A DNA stretch of 44,907 bases. It comes from Flavobacteriales bacterium (GTDB lineage: Bacteria; Bacteroidota; Bacteroidia; Flavobacteriales_C; GCA-002722245). Shown piece by piece: positions 7,203 through 15,701 of the stretch. Each line of letters opens with the position of its first letter. The stretch's first letter is position 1. Both the position numbers and the translations under genes were made by a program. The stretch covers positions 4,446 to 49,352 of the forward strand of contig PBJD01000040.1 in the NCBI GenBank assembly GCA_002720635.1. The letters are read 5' to 3'. Under the pieces are notes generated by a model. The model made no database searches. It was not told the DNA's origin and worked only from the letters and a program-made list of their open reading frames with translations.

Positions 7203-8540
7203 TTGGGAGATTCAGAGAGTTTTAACTCAGGCATTTCTATTCTTTCTCAAATTGGTTCAATACCAATGTCGGATTGGTTATTAATTTTCGCTTTATTAGG
7301 TAGTATGCTTATTTTGCTTTTTGCTTCAGCATTTATCTCTGCCTCGGAAATTGCTTTTTTTTCATTAGAGAAATCCGACTTAAATGAAATACAAAGTCAA
7401 AACGAAACAAAAGCCAGGCAAATTAAAAGTATACTTAATCACCCAGACAGACTTCTTGCCACTATACTTATAGTAAACAATACTGTAAATATTGGAATGG
7501 TTCTGATTTCAACAATTGTTGTAGATCTGCTTCAAAAAAGAGTTGAATCGCCCGAATGGCTTACTTTTTTAATCCAGGTTGCCGGAATAACTGCATTAAT
7601 TTTACTATTTGGTGAAATTATTCCAAAAGTATATGCCACTCAAAAAAAGCAAAGTTTATCAAAAGTTATGATTGGACCTGTTAATTTTTTTGATAAAATC
7701 TTTTATTTACCATCAAAACTACTTGTGATTATCTCTAAAATATTTGACAAAAGGGTTCGAGCTGAAAACAGAAATTTAAGTGTTGATGAATTAACAGAAG
7801 TTCATGAAATAGTTCAAAACAAAACTAATAAACAAGAACAAAAAATGCTTAGCAGCATTTTAGAAATCGGGCAAACTGAAGCAAAACAAATAATGATTCC
7901 TCGAGTTGATATGATTGCTATTTCAAAACAGGCGAGTTATAAAGAAGTTTTAAAAATTATAAATAAAGAGGGAGTATCCCGAATCCCTGTTTATGACGAA
8001 GATATTGATAATATAAAGGGTGTTCTTTACACAAAAGATTTAATTCCGTCTTTAAATCATAATTCATTTGAAACAAGTTGGTTTGATCTAATTCGGAAAC
8101 CGTATTTTGTGCCTGAAACAAAAAAACTTGATGATTTATTAAAGGAGTTTCAAACAAAAAAAATTCATTTAGCCCTTGTAGTTGATGAATTTGGTGGAGT
8201 TGAAGGGCTCATTACACTGGAAGATATTATTGAGGAAATTGTTGGGGACATCAAAGATGAATTTGATGATGACGAAGAACTTGAGTACTCCATTTTAGGA
8301 AATGGAAGATATCTTTTCAGCGGGAAAATTCTTTTACTCGATGCATACCGAATTTTAGATGTGGAAGGTGAAAAGTTTGATGAGATTAAAGGTGAAGCGG
8401 AAACTCTTGCTGGACTTATTCTAGAAATTAAAGGTGGTTTTCCGAAAAAAGGTGAAGTAATAAAACTGGACAATTATGAATTCACAATTGAGCATATTGA
8501 TGAAAAAAGAATTCATCGCATTAAACTGGAGGTTAAATGA
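7203..8540 (+). CDS. gldE: GldE, gliding-motility-associated CBS-domain membrane protein
   Basis: The protein is a CNNM/CorC-type membrane protein: an N-terminal DUF21 membrane domain (about 25-200, AFISASEIAFFSLEKSDLNEIQ), a CBS pair (about 215-345, MIPRVDMIAI...EFGGVEGLITLEDIIEEIVGDI) and a C-terminal CorC/HlyC domain (about 365-445). In Flavobacterium, gldE lies just upstream of gldD and the two proteins work together in gliding and T9SS function. The same order after mutY-ssb here supports GldE rather than a generic hemolysin-like protein. The start is uncertain: TTG at 7203 gives 445 residues, while ATG at 7266 (MSDWLLIFALL) would remove about 21. The 3' end overlaps gldD by four bases (ATGA). 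Confidence 0.92.
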   Translation: MGDSESFNSGISILSQIGSIPMSDWLLIFALLGSMLILLFASAFISASEIAFFSLEKSDLNEIQSQNETKARQIKSILNHPDRLLATILIVNNTVNIGMVLISTIVVDLLQKRVESPEWLTFLIQVAGITALILLFGEIIPKVYATQKKQSLSKVMIGPVNFFDKIFYLPSKLLVIISKIFDKRVRAENRNLSVDELTEVHEIVQNKTNKQEQKMLSSILEIGQTEAKQIMIPRVDMIAISKQASYKEVLKIINKEGVSRIPVYDEDIDNIKGVLYTKDLIPSLNHNSFETSWFDLIRKPYFVPETKKLDDLLKEFQTKKIHLALVVDEFGGVEGLITLEDIIEEIVGDIKDEFDDDEELEYSILGNGRYLFSGKILLLDAYRILDVEGEKFDEIKGEAETLAGLILEIKGGFPKKGEVIKLDNYEFTIEHIDEKRIHRIKLEVK

Positions 8541-9100
8541 TTAAAAAAAGTTTTACTTTATTATTAATAACTTCAATTTTATCAAGTTGCAGCGATGCCC
8601 CATACCTAAAACCTTATGGTTATCCGAGATTAAGTTTGCCAAAAGCAGAGTATGAAAATTGGACAAATAAATGTAATGTTTTTTTTAAAAAACCGATTAG
8701 CACAAATATAGAAACGCATCAAAAAGATTCTTGTTTTTTTAATATTTCGTACCCTTCTTTAAACGCGAAAGTACATTGTTCATATATTCCTGTTAACGGA
8801 AATCTAAAGGAAATTATTGACCAGGAGTATAAGATTAGAGAAAAACACAATCAATTCTCAACAAAAGTAAAAGAAAAGGTTTTTCACAATGAAATAAAAA
8901 ATGTTCATGCTCTGTTATTTCACATATCTGGAACTCAAGCGGCCACTCCTTTGCAATTTTTCATAACAGATAGTATTAATCATTTTTTTCGAGGGACTTT
9001 ATATTTTAACACTTCTCCAAACAATGACTCATTGGCTACTGCAATAGATTTTATACGAACTGATATCGATACACTGGTGGAAAGCTTTCAATGGAAATAA
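8537..9100 (+). CDS. gldD: GldD, gliding-motility lipoprotein
   Basis: The 187-residue protein starts MIKKSFTLLLITSILSSCSD, a lipoprotein signal with the lipid-anchored Cys in LSSC. It continues APYLKPYGYPRLSLPKAEY, the recognisable GldD N-terminus. GldD is required for gliding and T9SS activity in Flavobacterium johnsoniae, although its exact role is not established. Translation is probably coupled to gldE through the ATGA overlap. Its stop lies two bases from the stop of the convergent MbnH-like gene. Confidence 0.92.
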   Translation: MIKKSFTLLLITSILSSCSDAPYLKPYGYPRLSLPKAEYENWTNKCNVFFKKPISTNIETHQKDSCFFNISYPSLNAKVHCSYIPVNGNLKEIIDQEYKIREKHNQFSTKVKEKVFHNEIKNVHALLFHISGTQAATPLQFFITDSINHFFRGTLYFNTSPNNDSLATAIDFIRTDIDTLVESFQWK

Positions 9101-9102
9101 GT

Positions 9103-10149
9103 TTATTCAACAAAAGGGTTGCTAAAATCAGGGTTATTAATAAATGATGTATCAGAAAGTGTTTTTAAAAATGAAATAAGCTGAAGCTTTTCAAGTTCAG
9201 TCCAGTGAAAACCGCCATTATCATTTGGCATCAATGGATCCACAGTAATTGATGTTTTTATACTATCACTGTAAAAATCAATAACATCCTCTAATGTTTC
9301 AAATCTTCCATCATGCATATAAGGAGCTGTAAATTCAATATTTCTTAGCGTAGGTGTTCGAAATTTCCCTTTATCATAAACATAAGAAGATACCTCAAAA
9401 TGACCTTTGTCGGGATTAATATCCAAACCATTATTATGTAATTCATCATCTGTAAACAAAGGTCTTACATGGCAATGGAAACATTCTGCTTTTTCGGAAA
9501 GAAATAAATTATATCCGGCCAGCTCTAAGGGTGTCAATTCAATTTCCCCATTCAAGAATTTATCAAATTTTGATTGGTTTGAAATTAAGCTTCGTTCAAA
9601 CTGAGCAAGAGCCTTTGTTACTAAATCCTTTGTTATATGAGTCGTTCCAAATGCTATTTGAAATTCGCCTGGATAATCATCATGCCTCTTTAATCGATCA
9701 ACGGCATCTTCCCAATTTAAATGCAGTTCTATTGGGTTTTCAACAGGTTCAACAGCCTGCTCTTCCAAACTGTTTGCTCTGCCATTCCAAAAAGCAGAAG
9801 ATTGCCAACCGGGGTTAATTATTGCTGAGGCATTTAATTTTCCGGCAATACCGTCTATTCCTACGCTAAATCTTTTATTATCCGAAAATGCTCTTGACTG
9901 TTGGTGGCAAGTAGCGCAAGACTGCGTTTCATTTCCGGATAAAATGGGATCATAAAATAATTTTCTACCGAGAGCAATACCCTCCTCAGTAGTTTCATTG
10001 TCAACAGGTATAGGCATTTCAGGAAATCCAGGCGTACCGAGATCAGTATGTGTATGGCGATGATTGTCAACAATATTCTCAATGGTAATTTTATCTCGAC
10101 AAGAAAAAGTCAACAACACAATAGCAATAAAACGTATTTTTCTTTTCAT
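9103..10149 (-). CDS. MbnH/MauG/CcpA-family di-haem cytochrome c peroxidase, lipoprotein
   Basis: The 348-residue protein has a lipoprotein-type signal (MKRKIRFIAIVLLTFSC, Cys17) and two haem c motifs, CATCH (78-82) and CFHCH (223-227), the layout of bacterial di-haem peroxidases. Its neighbour 60 bases upstream on the same strand is an MbnP-family protein. MbnH enzymes form a branch of this family that oxidises a Trp of partner MbnP to kynurenine, creating a copper site. The pairing therefore suggests an MbnH role rather than peroxide detoxification, though simple peroxidase activity cannot be excluded from sequence alone. It should act in the periplasm, anchored to a membrane. Confidence 0.88.
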   Translation of the reverse strand: MKRKIRFIAIVLLTFSCRDKITIENIVDNHRHTHTDLGTPGFPEMPIPVDNETTEEGIALGRKLFYDPILSGNETQSCATCHQQSRAFSDNKRFSVGIDGIAGKLNASAIINPGWQSSAFWNGRANSLEEQAVEPVENPIELHLNWEDAVDRLKRHDDYPGEFQIAFGTTHITKDLVTKALAQFERSLISNQSKFDKFLNGEIELTPLELAGYNLFLSEKAECFHCHVRPLFTDDELHNNGLDINPDKGHFEVSSYVYDKGKFRTPTLRNIEFTAPYMHDGRFETLEDVIDFYSDSIKTSITVDPLMPNDNGGFHWTELEKLQLISFLKTLSDTSFINNPDFSNPFVE

Positions 10150-10209
10150 ACAGGTATTACGTAAAGACCAAACGACCCTTAAGTATATATATTATTGATA
10201 ATAAATTGA

Positions 10210-10971
10210 TTAATCAACCGATATCGAAAAAACCGAGGAGCCATTTGCTCTTAATTGCATTTGTGCTGTCATATCCATCATAATCATATGACCATAATCA
10301 GCAAAATCATAGTTGTCAGGATTGGTGAACCATTCGTTAACATCCATAATGATTTTAAAACTTAACCCTTTCTCATTAACCGTGAAAGCTGAATTTTGAA
10401 AGGTTACATTAAAATCATGAGGATGTCCCATTATACCTCCAGTGTGTATGTTATAGTTTTTATTTATGGAATCAACCCCTAAAGAATCATAAGTACCCTC
10501 TAACTTCAGATAATGGTATCCACCTCCCATGTTACCATCTGGCCATGCCATAGAGACTTCCTCAACAGTGGTTAAGGTATCAGAAACATTCATTTCAGAA
10601 TCAATTCCAAAAGTTATACCTATGGATTCATAAGTTCCTGATGGTATTTCAATATTGCTGTAACTTAATGTTGATGAATCTTTAGCATTTATATAAACAG
10701 GTTTCTTGTATATTTCTTTGCTTCCATCAGATCTGGAAAATGTTATATTACTTATGAAATACTTCAGTGTTCTGACTTCATAATTATGACCTACCGCATT
10801 TGTATATTTCAGGGTATCAAATTCTAATACTTCAAGTCCGACCTTATGAATAAAAGACAAATTAACTTTTACTGTTTTTGACGTCTCTTTATCTTTTTTG
10901 CATGAAATCATTGTTATGCCGGAAATTATTACCAATGACAAAGTAATACTTTGAATTATTTTATATTTCAT
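10210..10971 (-). CDS. MbnP-family periplasmic copper-binding lipoprotein
   Basis: The 253-residue protein has a lipoprotein signal (SGITMISCKKDK, Cys24). The mature part resembles the MbnP family: an early beta strand KVNLSFIHKVGLEVL, LRTLKYFISNI-type middle (here VRTLKYFISNITF), the block MAWPDGNMGGGYHYLKLEG (W143), a His-rich HTGGIMGHPHDF segment and a second tryptophan in VNEWFTNP (W214). In characterised MbnP a specific Trp is converted to kynurenine by MbnH, and copper binding depends on that change. W143, in the most conserved block, is the natural candidate; this is inference. It is probably co-transcribed with the di-haem gene. No methanobactin peptide or other mbn gene is seen. Confidence 0.85.
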   Translation of the reverse strand: MKYKIIQSITLSLVIISGITMISCKKDKETSKTVKVNLSFIHKVGLEVLEFDTLKYTNAVGHNYEVRTLKYFISNITFSRSDGSKEIYKKPVYINAKDSSTLSYSNIEIPSGTYESIGITFGIDSEMNVSDTLTTVEEVSMAWPDGNMGGGYHYLKLEGTYDSLGVDSINKNYNIHTGGIMGHPHDFNVTFQNSAFTVNEKGLSFKIIMDVNEWFTNPDNYDFADYGHMIMMDMTAQMQLRANGSSVFSISVD

Positions 10972-11140
10972 ATCAGGTATGATTAATTAATATCGTGCAA
11001 AAATTCACAATTACCGTGAGAAAAAAATTGTAAAATTAAACACTTTGAATAAAAATGGATTAGATGCATAACAGTAGCAAATCTACTATAATATTTCCAA
11101 AAAAATGATCAACCTTATTTGTGAAATATTGGAGTTAAGA

Positions 11141-12244
11141 CTAAGCTCTTCCTAATTGCCTCAGCATTTTCATATGATACCATAATGCCGACCTGAAAGT
11201 GGGTTGAACATGATATGGCAAATTGAACTCTTCAGCAGTTGCTTTAACAATTTTACTTATTTTACTGTAATGCACATGACAAATACTTGGAAAAAGATGA
11301 TGTTCCACCTGATAATTTAAGCCTCCCACATACCAGGTAAGCAATTTATTTTTCGGGGCAAAATTAACAGTATTCATTACTTGATGACTCGCCCAGTCAT
11401 TTGGGATACTGTCTCCTCCTTTAGCATCAGAATAAGGTGAAGATTCCATTACATGAGCAGGTTGAAAGACGCAACTTAATATAAAACCTGCAACCCAATG
11501 CATTACTAAAAAGTTAATGATTACCGCCACAGCACCGAAATCAGTGAACAGTATTGGAACAACAATAGTGTACAAAAAATAACCAACTCTAAAAAAGATG
11601 ATTTTGAACAAATGGAATAAAAAAGAGCGACTCGACGCTGATCGGATAAGACCTCTTTTTTTATACCTTACCAATGCGCTAAAATCAGATACAGTTGCCC
11701 AGTTTAATGTTAAAAACCCGTAAAAAAACCATGCATACAGAAACTGGAACCTGTGTATAAAACGTCTCTCGGAATTTGGTGAAAATCTAAGAAAAGAAGG
11801 CGAATCAATATCTTCGTCGTACTCTTCGACATTCGTATAAGTATGATGTAAAACGTTATGCTGTATTTTCCAGTTAATTGATGCCCCGCCAACTAAATTA
11901 ATTACTTCTCCAACTATGTTATTTAACCTTTTATTTTTGGAATATGAACCATGAATAGCATCATGCATAACACTAAATCCTATCCCAGCCATAAAAACAC
12001 CCATCCAAATTGAGATACCAAAATAAATCCAAAGATTTTCAACATATCCAGACAACAGAGCAAAGTAAGGAGTCAGATAAGCTGTAATCATAAAGAAGGT
12101 TTTGAAATACATTCCAAAATTACCTTGTTTATCGATACCATTTACTTTAAAATACTCATCCGTCCTTAATTTTAAAGCTTTAAAAAAATCGGTAGACTTT
12201 GTATTATATTTTGGTGGAATAAAAACCATTACTAAAGATATCAA
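11141..12244 (-). CDS. Membrane fatty-acid (acyl-lipid/acyl-CoA) desaturase, front-end type
   Basis: This is an integral-membrane di-iron desaturase that inserts double bonds in acyl chains. The 367-residue protein has the three histidine boxes: HDAIH (94-98), HNVLHH (129-134) and QVEHH (312-316). A Gln in the first position of the third box is characteristic of front-end (delta-5/delta-6-like) desaturases, although no cytochrome b5 domain is present. Hydrophobic pairs flank the boxes (MITAYLTPYFALLSGYV; FLYTIVVPILF). It is alone between convergent or divergent neighbours. Electron donor and regiospecificity cannot be read from sequence. The start could also be the Met at residue 6. Confidence 0.9.
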   Translation of the reverse strand: MISLVMVFIPPKYNTKSTDFFKALKLRTDEYFKVNGIDKQGNFGMYFKTFFMITAYLTPYFALLSGYVENLWIYFGISIWMGVFMAGIGFSVMHDAIHGSYSKNKRLNNIVGEVINLVGGASINWKIQHNVLHHTYTNVEEYDEDIDSPSFLRFSPNSERRFIHRFQFLYAWFFYGFLTLNWATVSDFSALVRYKKRGLIRSASSRSFLFHLFKIIFFRVGYFLYTIVVPILFTDFGAVAVIINFLVMHWVAGFILSCVFQPAHVMESSPYSDAKGGDSIPNDWASHQVMNTVNFAPKNKLLTWYVGGLNYQVEHHLFPSICHVHYSKISKIVKATAEEFNLPYHVQPTFRSALWYHMKMLRQLGRA

Positions 12245-12385
12245 TGCAAGATAAGAATTAATAGGTGCTTACAAGCAATTAAATCATACAAATGGCTTTA
12301 TTTTTTATATGAACATGCATATTTTCTCCTTTAACGAAACTTTTAACAAAAAAAAAGGTAAAAAGTAACTCGACAAATCAAAATC

Positions 12386-14194
12386 ATGAAGCTAAAAATC
12401 ACAAATCTATTAGTATTAATATTTTTTAGTTTTGTATTAAATGCGCAGGAAAATCAAAAATGTGCAACAGATAATTTGCATAGAAAACAGATTGAAAATA
12501 ATCCTCAACTCAAAATCCAACTTCAAAAAAACGAAGCTATCCTTCAGAAATTCATCAATAATCAATATTTCAATTTTAAAAGTACAGAGGAAGTATTAAG
12601 AGTTCCTGTCGTAATTCATATTATGCATTTGGGCGAAGCAGAGGGAGAGGGAAACAACATCTCCAATGCACAAATCGAAAGTGGAATCCAACAACTCAAT
12701 GATGCCTTTAGGAATGTTAATGGAATGGGTGAGGATATTGGAATTGAATTTGCCTTAGCCATTCAAGCCCCCAATGGCGAAAGCACAACTGGAGTAGTAC
12801 GCTATAATGCCTCGGGAGAACCTGAATATGCATCCGACGGAATATCTACAGGTAGTGGAGATGGTTTAGCAGAAACGGACTTAAAAGCACTCAGTAAATG
12901 GCCAAAAGACCAATACTACAACATATGGATTGTTAGTGAAATAAATGGAAATGATGGAGGTTCTGGAATACAAGGATTTGCTTATTTGCCAGGTGCCGAA
13001 GCAGAATACGACGGAACCGTAATTCAGAATACTTCCTGGGGAGATCAAGGAACCGTAAATAACTGGAACAACCTCGGAACAACCATAATTCATGAATTAG
13101 GACATGGCTTGAATCTATATCACACTTTTCATACTGAAAATGAAGCTGATACAACACCTGATGGTTGCCCACTCAATACAAATTGTAAAGATCAAGGAGA
13201 CCGTTGCTGTGATACAGACCCTCATCTTGTAAGCTCAAGTCTTTCATGTGATACTGCTGAAATTAATCAATGTACGGGAAAACTTCTGGGTAATCTTGTC
13301 CGAAATTATATGGACTATTCAGAACAAGAATGCCAGGTTCTATTCACTGCTGATCAAAAAGCCAGAATGAGAGGAACACTTCTAACAACCCGAAAAAGTC
13401 TATTAGCTTCAAAGGCATTGACTCCTTCAGTGTCAGTGTGCGAAAATCCAATAGCAAATTCCTGTATACCTCAAACACAAAGTGATGGATTAGAAGGAAA
13501 TTATGCAGGTATTGGAACTTTTGAAATAGAGAAAAAGGTAGTCAGCAATAGTAAAACAGCTTATTTTGACAATGGTTACTTAGATAAAACCTCTGAATGT
13601 GAAGTTACTGCTTTTTTAACTCCAGATTCCTCCTACAAGGTAAAAATACTTCCCGCAGGTGGTATTAACACTTTAAACTCAAAAGTTTGGATTGATTACG
13701 ATAACAGCGGATATTTCACCAGTGAAGAGTTAATTTTTGAAGGAAACCATTCTGGAATAGTTGCCGACTCAACAAATTTTACAATTCCAAATACTGCAGT
13801 TCAAAATGAATTCATAAGGCTCAGAGCAGCAATAGATATACCAGCTATCACCGGGCCCTGCTATGAACCCCAATATGGTCAAATAGAGGACTACACTATA
13901 TATTTATATACACCAGAAGAAATTACTTCTCAAGAAAACATAAATTACCATAAACTCAGTGTTTATCCGAATCCTGTAGAGTCCAGTTTGTCGATTCAAT
14001 TTGATTATTCAGGATTATACAATGGCGATCTTATAATTCGAGACTTACAAGGCAGACTAATTAATAGCAAAGCAATAAACGGGAGGCTAAAGATCATCAC
14101 TAACGTTGATGTCTCCGGATTCCAAAAAGGAATTTATACATTAGCCCTTATAAATCAAGAGGGAACCATATCTCAAAATTTTGTCGTAAAGTAA
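12386..14194 (+). CDS. Secreted M43 (pappalysin-type) metalloprotease with GEVED and T9SS sorting domains
   Basis: The 602-residue protein has a signal peptide (MKLKITNLLVLIFFSFVLNA). Its metzincin core carries HELGHGLNLYH (zinc ligands H236, H240, H246; catalytic E237) and a Met-turn YMDYS (M309). The Cys-rich insert between them (CPLNTNCKDQGDRCCDTDPH) is usual in M43B enzymes. Residues about 425-510 form a GEVED domain (VWIDYDNSGYFTSEELIFEG ... YGQIEDYTIYL), and residues about 525-602 are a type A T9SS sorting domain (LSVYPNPVESSLSIQF ... GIYTLAL). It should be exported by Sec, then across the outer membrane by T9SS, as an extracellular or surface protease. Confidence 0.94.
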   Translation: MKLKITNLLVLIFFSFVLNAQENQKCATDNLHRKQIENNPQLKIQLQKNEAILQKFINNQYFNFKSTEEVLRVPVVIHIMHLGEAEGEGNNISNAQIESGIQQLNDAFRNVNGMGEDIGIEFALAIQAPNGESTTGVVRYNASGEPEYASDGISTGSGDGLAETDLKALSKWPKDQYYNIWIVSEINGNDGGSGIQGFAYLPGAEAEYDGTVIQNTSWGDQGTVNNWNNLGTTIIHELGHGLNLYHTFHTENEADTTPDGCPLNTNCKDQGDRCCDTDPHLVSSSLSCDTAEINQCTGKLLGNLVRNYMDYSEQECQVLFTADQKARMRGTLLTTRKSLLASKALTPSVSVCENPIANSCIPQTQSDGLEGNYAGIGTFEIEKKVVSNSKTAYFDNGYLDKTSECEVTAFLTPDSSYKVKILPAGGINTLNSKVWIDYDNSGYFTSEELIFEGNHSGIVADSTNFTIPNTAVQNEFIRLRAAIDIPAITGPCYEPQYGQIEDYTIYLYTPEEITSQENINYHKLSVYPNPVESSLSIQFDYSGLYNGDLIIRDLQGRLINSKAINGRLKIITNVDVSGFQKGIYTLALINQEGTISQNFVVK

Positions 14195-14347
14195 AGATGT
14201 CCGTTTATAGTAACTCTTACTCTATTTAATCTCTCGAATTAATATTTTTTTTAAGTTAGGGCAACTTTTAAATATTTGCGATGTCTTCGTTGCATAATTT
14301 TTAAAGTGTAACTCTTTTACAGAGGCAATTCGTTTTTAAAAAATGCT

Positions 14348-15181
14348 ATGAAAAAAGTTGATTTTAAATCATTAATTAAATTCTTAATTATCTCAATATT
14401 TTTTACTTCTTGCTCTAAAGAAGAACCTAACTTAATATCAGTTCTAAACAATAACATTGCAGATGCTGCATTTCATCATATCAATTCAATAGTAGATATT
14501 GAATTAGGATATTTTGAAGACAACTCTGATTTAAATGGATTAAATAGTTTTTTAATTAAGGAACATGACACCTGCCCAGATATCACTTTAAGCTTCTCCA
14601 ACGATTCTTCTTATATTGATTCACTATGGATTGATTATGGGGAAGAAGGTTGTGAGTGGAAAGGAAGAACAAAAACGGGAAAGATATTAATCACCCAAAA
14701 TGGAAAAAGGAATCAAACAGGCACTATAACCAAGGTCGAATTAATTAATTTAATAATTGATGATTACGCCATTTTGGGAACTCAAATTATTGAAAGATCA
14801 GAAGTTGAAATAAATTCGGGAAACTGGATCGGAACAGATCATGTTCAGGTAAATGACGCCAGAATAAAGAATAACAAACAACTTTCCGAATTCATTTGGA
14901 ATTCAGACAGAGTTCGTCAAGGGAATATTGAAAACGGAGAACTCATTTTTTGTATTGAAGGAAATATGAACGGCATAAATAGTGAAGGTTTTAAGTATAC
15001 GATAACAACAAGAACACCTTTAAAACATAAATTGTATTGTCCGAGAATTATTTCTGGTGTTTTAAATGTTTTCGATGAATCGGGAATAAATCCTCAAACA
15101 ATTGATTATGGCAATGGAACATGCGATCTGGAGGCAATTATTTCTACTGAATATAATAACTTCGAAGTCAGCCTATGGTAA
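14348..15181 (+). CDS. Unknown lipoprotein
   Basis: I do not recognise a family. The 277-residue protein begins MKKVDFKSLIKFLIISIFFT then SCSKEE, a lipoprotein signal with Cys22 and no Asp at +2. The mature part is rich in beta-type segments and in Asn, Ile and Glu; four further Cys (in DTCPD, EGCEW, YCPRI and GTCDL) could form disulfides in the periplasm. SYIDSLWIDYGEEGCEWKGRTKTGKILITQNG looks like a repeated beta-hairpin pattern, seen in many uncharacterised Bacteroidota lipoproteins. It is a lone gene, convergent with gcvH. Confidence 0.8.
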   Translation: MKKVDFKSLIKFLIISIFFTSCSKEEPNLISVLNNNIADAAFHHINSIVDIELGYFEDNSDLNGLNSFLIKEHDTCPDITLSFSNDSSYIDSLWIDYGEEGCEWKGRTKTGKILITQNGKRNQTGTITKVELINLIIDDYAILGTQIIERSEVEINSGNWIGTDHVQVNDARIKNNKQLSEFIWNSDRVRQGNIENGELIFCIEGNMNGINSEGFKYTITTRTPLKHKLYCPRIISGVLNVFDESGINPQTIDYGNGTCDLEAIISTEYNNFEVSLW

Positions 15182-15199
15182 TTTTATTTCCTATTTATA

Positions 15200-15577
15200 T
15201 TATCCTACTAAAACCCTATACTCTTCTGCTGAAAGTAAAGAATCAAATTTTGAAACATCTGAAACCTTTATTTTAATCATCCACCCCTTTCCGTAAGCAT
15301 CTTCATTAACAATTTCAGGTTCGTCTTCAATATTATCATTAACCTCCAAAACTTCTCCGGCTAAAGGCATAAACAAATCTGAAACTGTTTTAACCGCCTC
15401 AATAGTTCCAAATACCTCTTCCGCATCCAGGGTTTCTCCCAAGGTCTCAACTTCAACATAAACGACATCACCTAACTCTCCCTGAGCAAAATCTGTAACA
15501 CCAACTGTTGCGATATCACCTTCTAATCTAACCCATTCATGATCTTTAGTATACTTTAACTCTTTAGGAATATCCAT
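15200..15577 (-). CDS. gcvH: Glycine cleavage system H protein
   Basis: GcvH carries a lipoyl arm that shuttles the aminomethyl group between the P, T and L proteins of the glycine cleavage system. The 125-residue length is standard. It starts [20 protein letters not shown] and has the lipoylated Lys in [12 protein letters not shown] (K63). The P, T and L genes are not in the window. A good -7 box lies about 20 bases upstream of the ATG. Confidence 0.97.
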   Translation of the reverse strand: MDIPKELKYTKDHEWVRLEGDIATVGVTDFAQGELGDVVYVEVETLGETLDAEEVFGTIEAVKTVSDLFMPLAGEVLEVNDNIEDEPEIVNEDAYGKGWMIKIKVSDVSKFDSLLSAEEYRVLVG

Positions 15578-15596
15578 TTAATTTAATTTTAAAGGT

Positions 15597-15604
15597 CAAA
15601 GATA
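15597..15604 (-). promoter_or_regulatory. -7 promoter box upstream of gcvH
   Basis: TATCTTTG on the minus strand fits TAnnTTTG and ends 20 bases before the gcvH ATG, giving a very short leader. No clear -33 TTTG is visible. Confidence 0.45.
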
Positions 15605-15701
15605 ATAATTAGATTTATTCTTCTACTCTTAATTGAAAGCATGTTTAGAGAGGGAAAAAAATTATTAATCTAAGAAAGAAAAATTAATATCCAAAAGCCA
15701 T

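Noticed and set aside
7203-8540. Generic magnesium/cobalt efflux or hemolysin-like protein
   Set aside because: The domain architecture fits, but the position between ssb and gldD identifies it as GldE.
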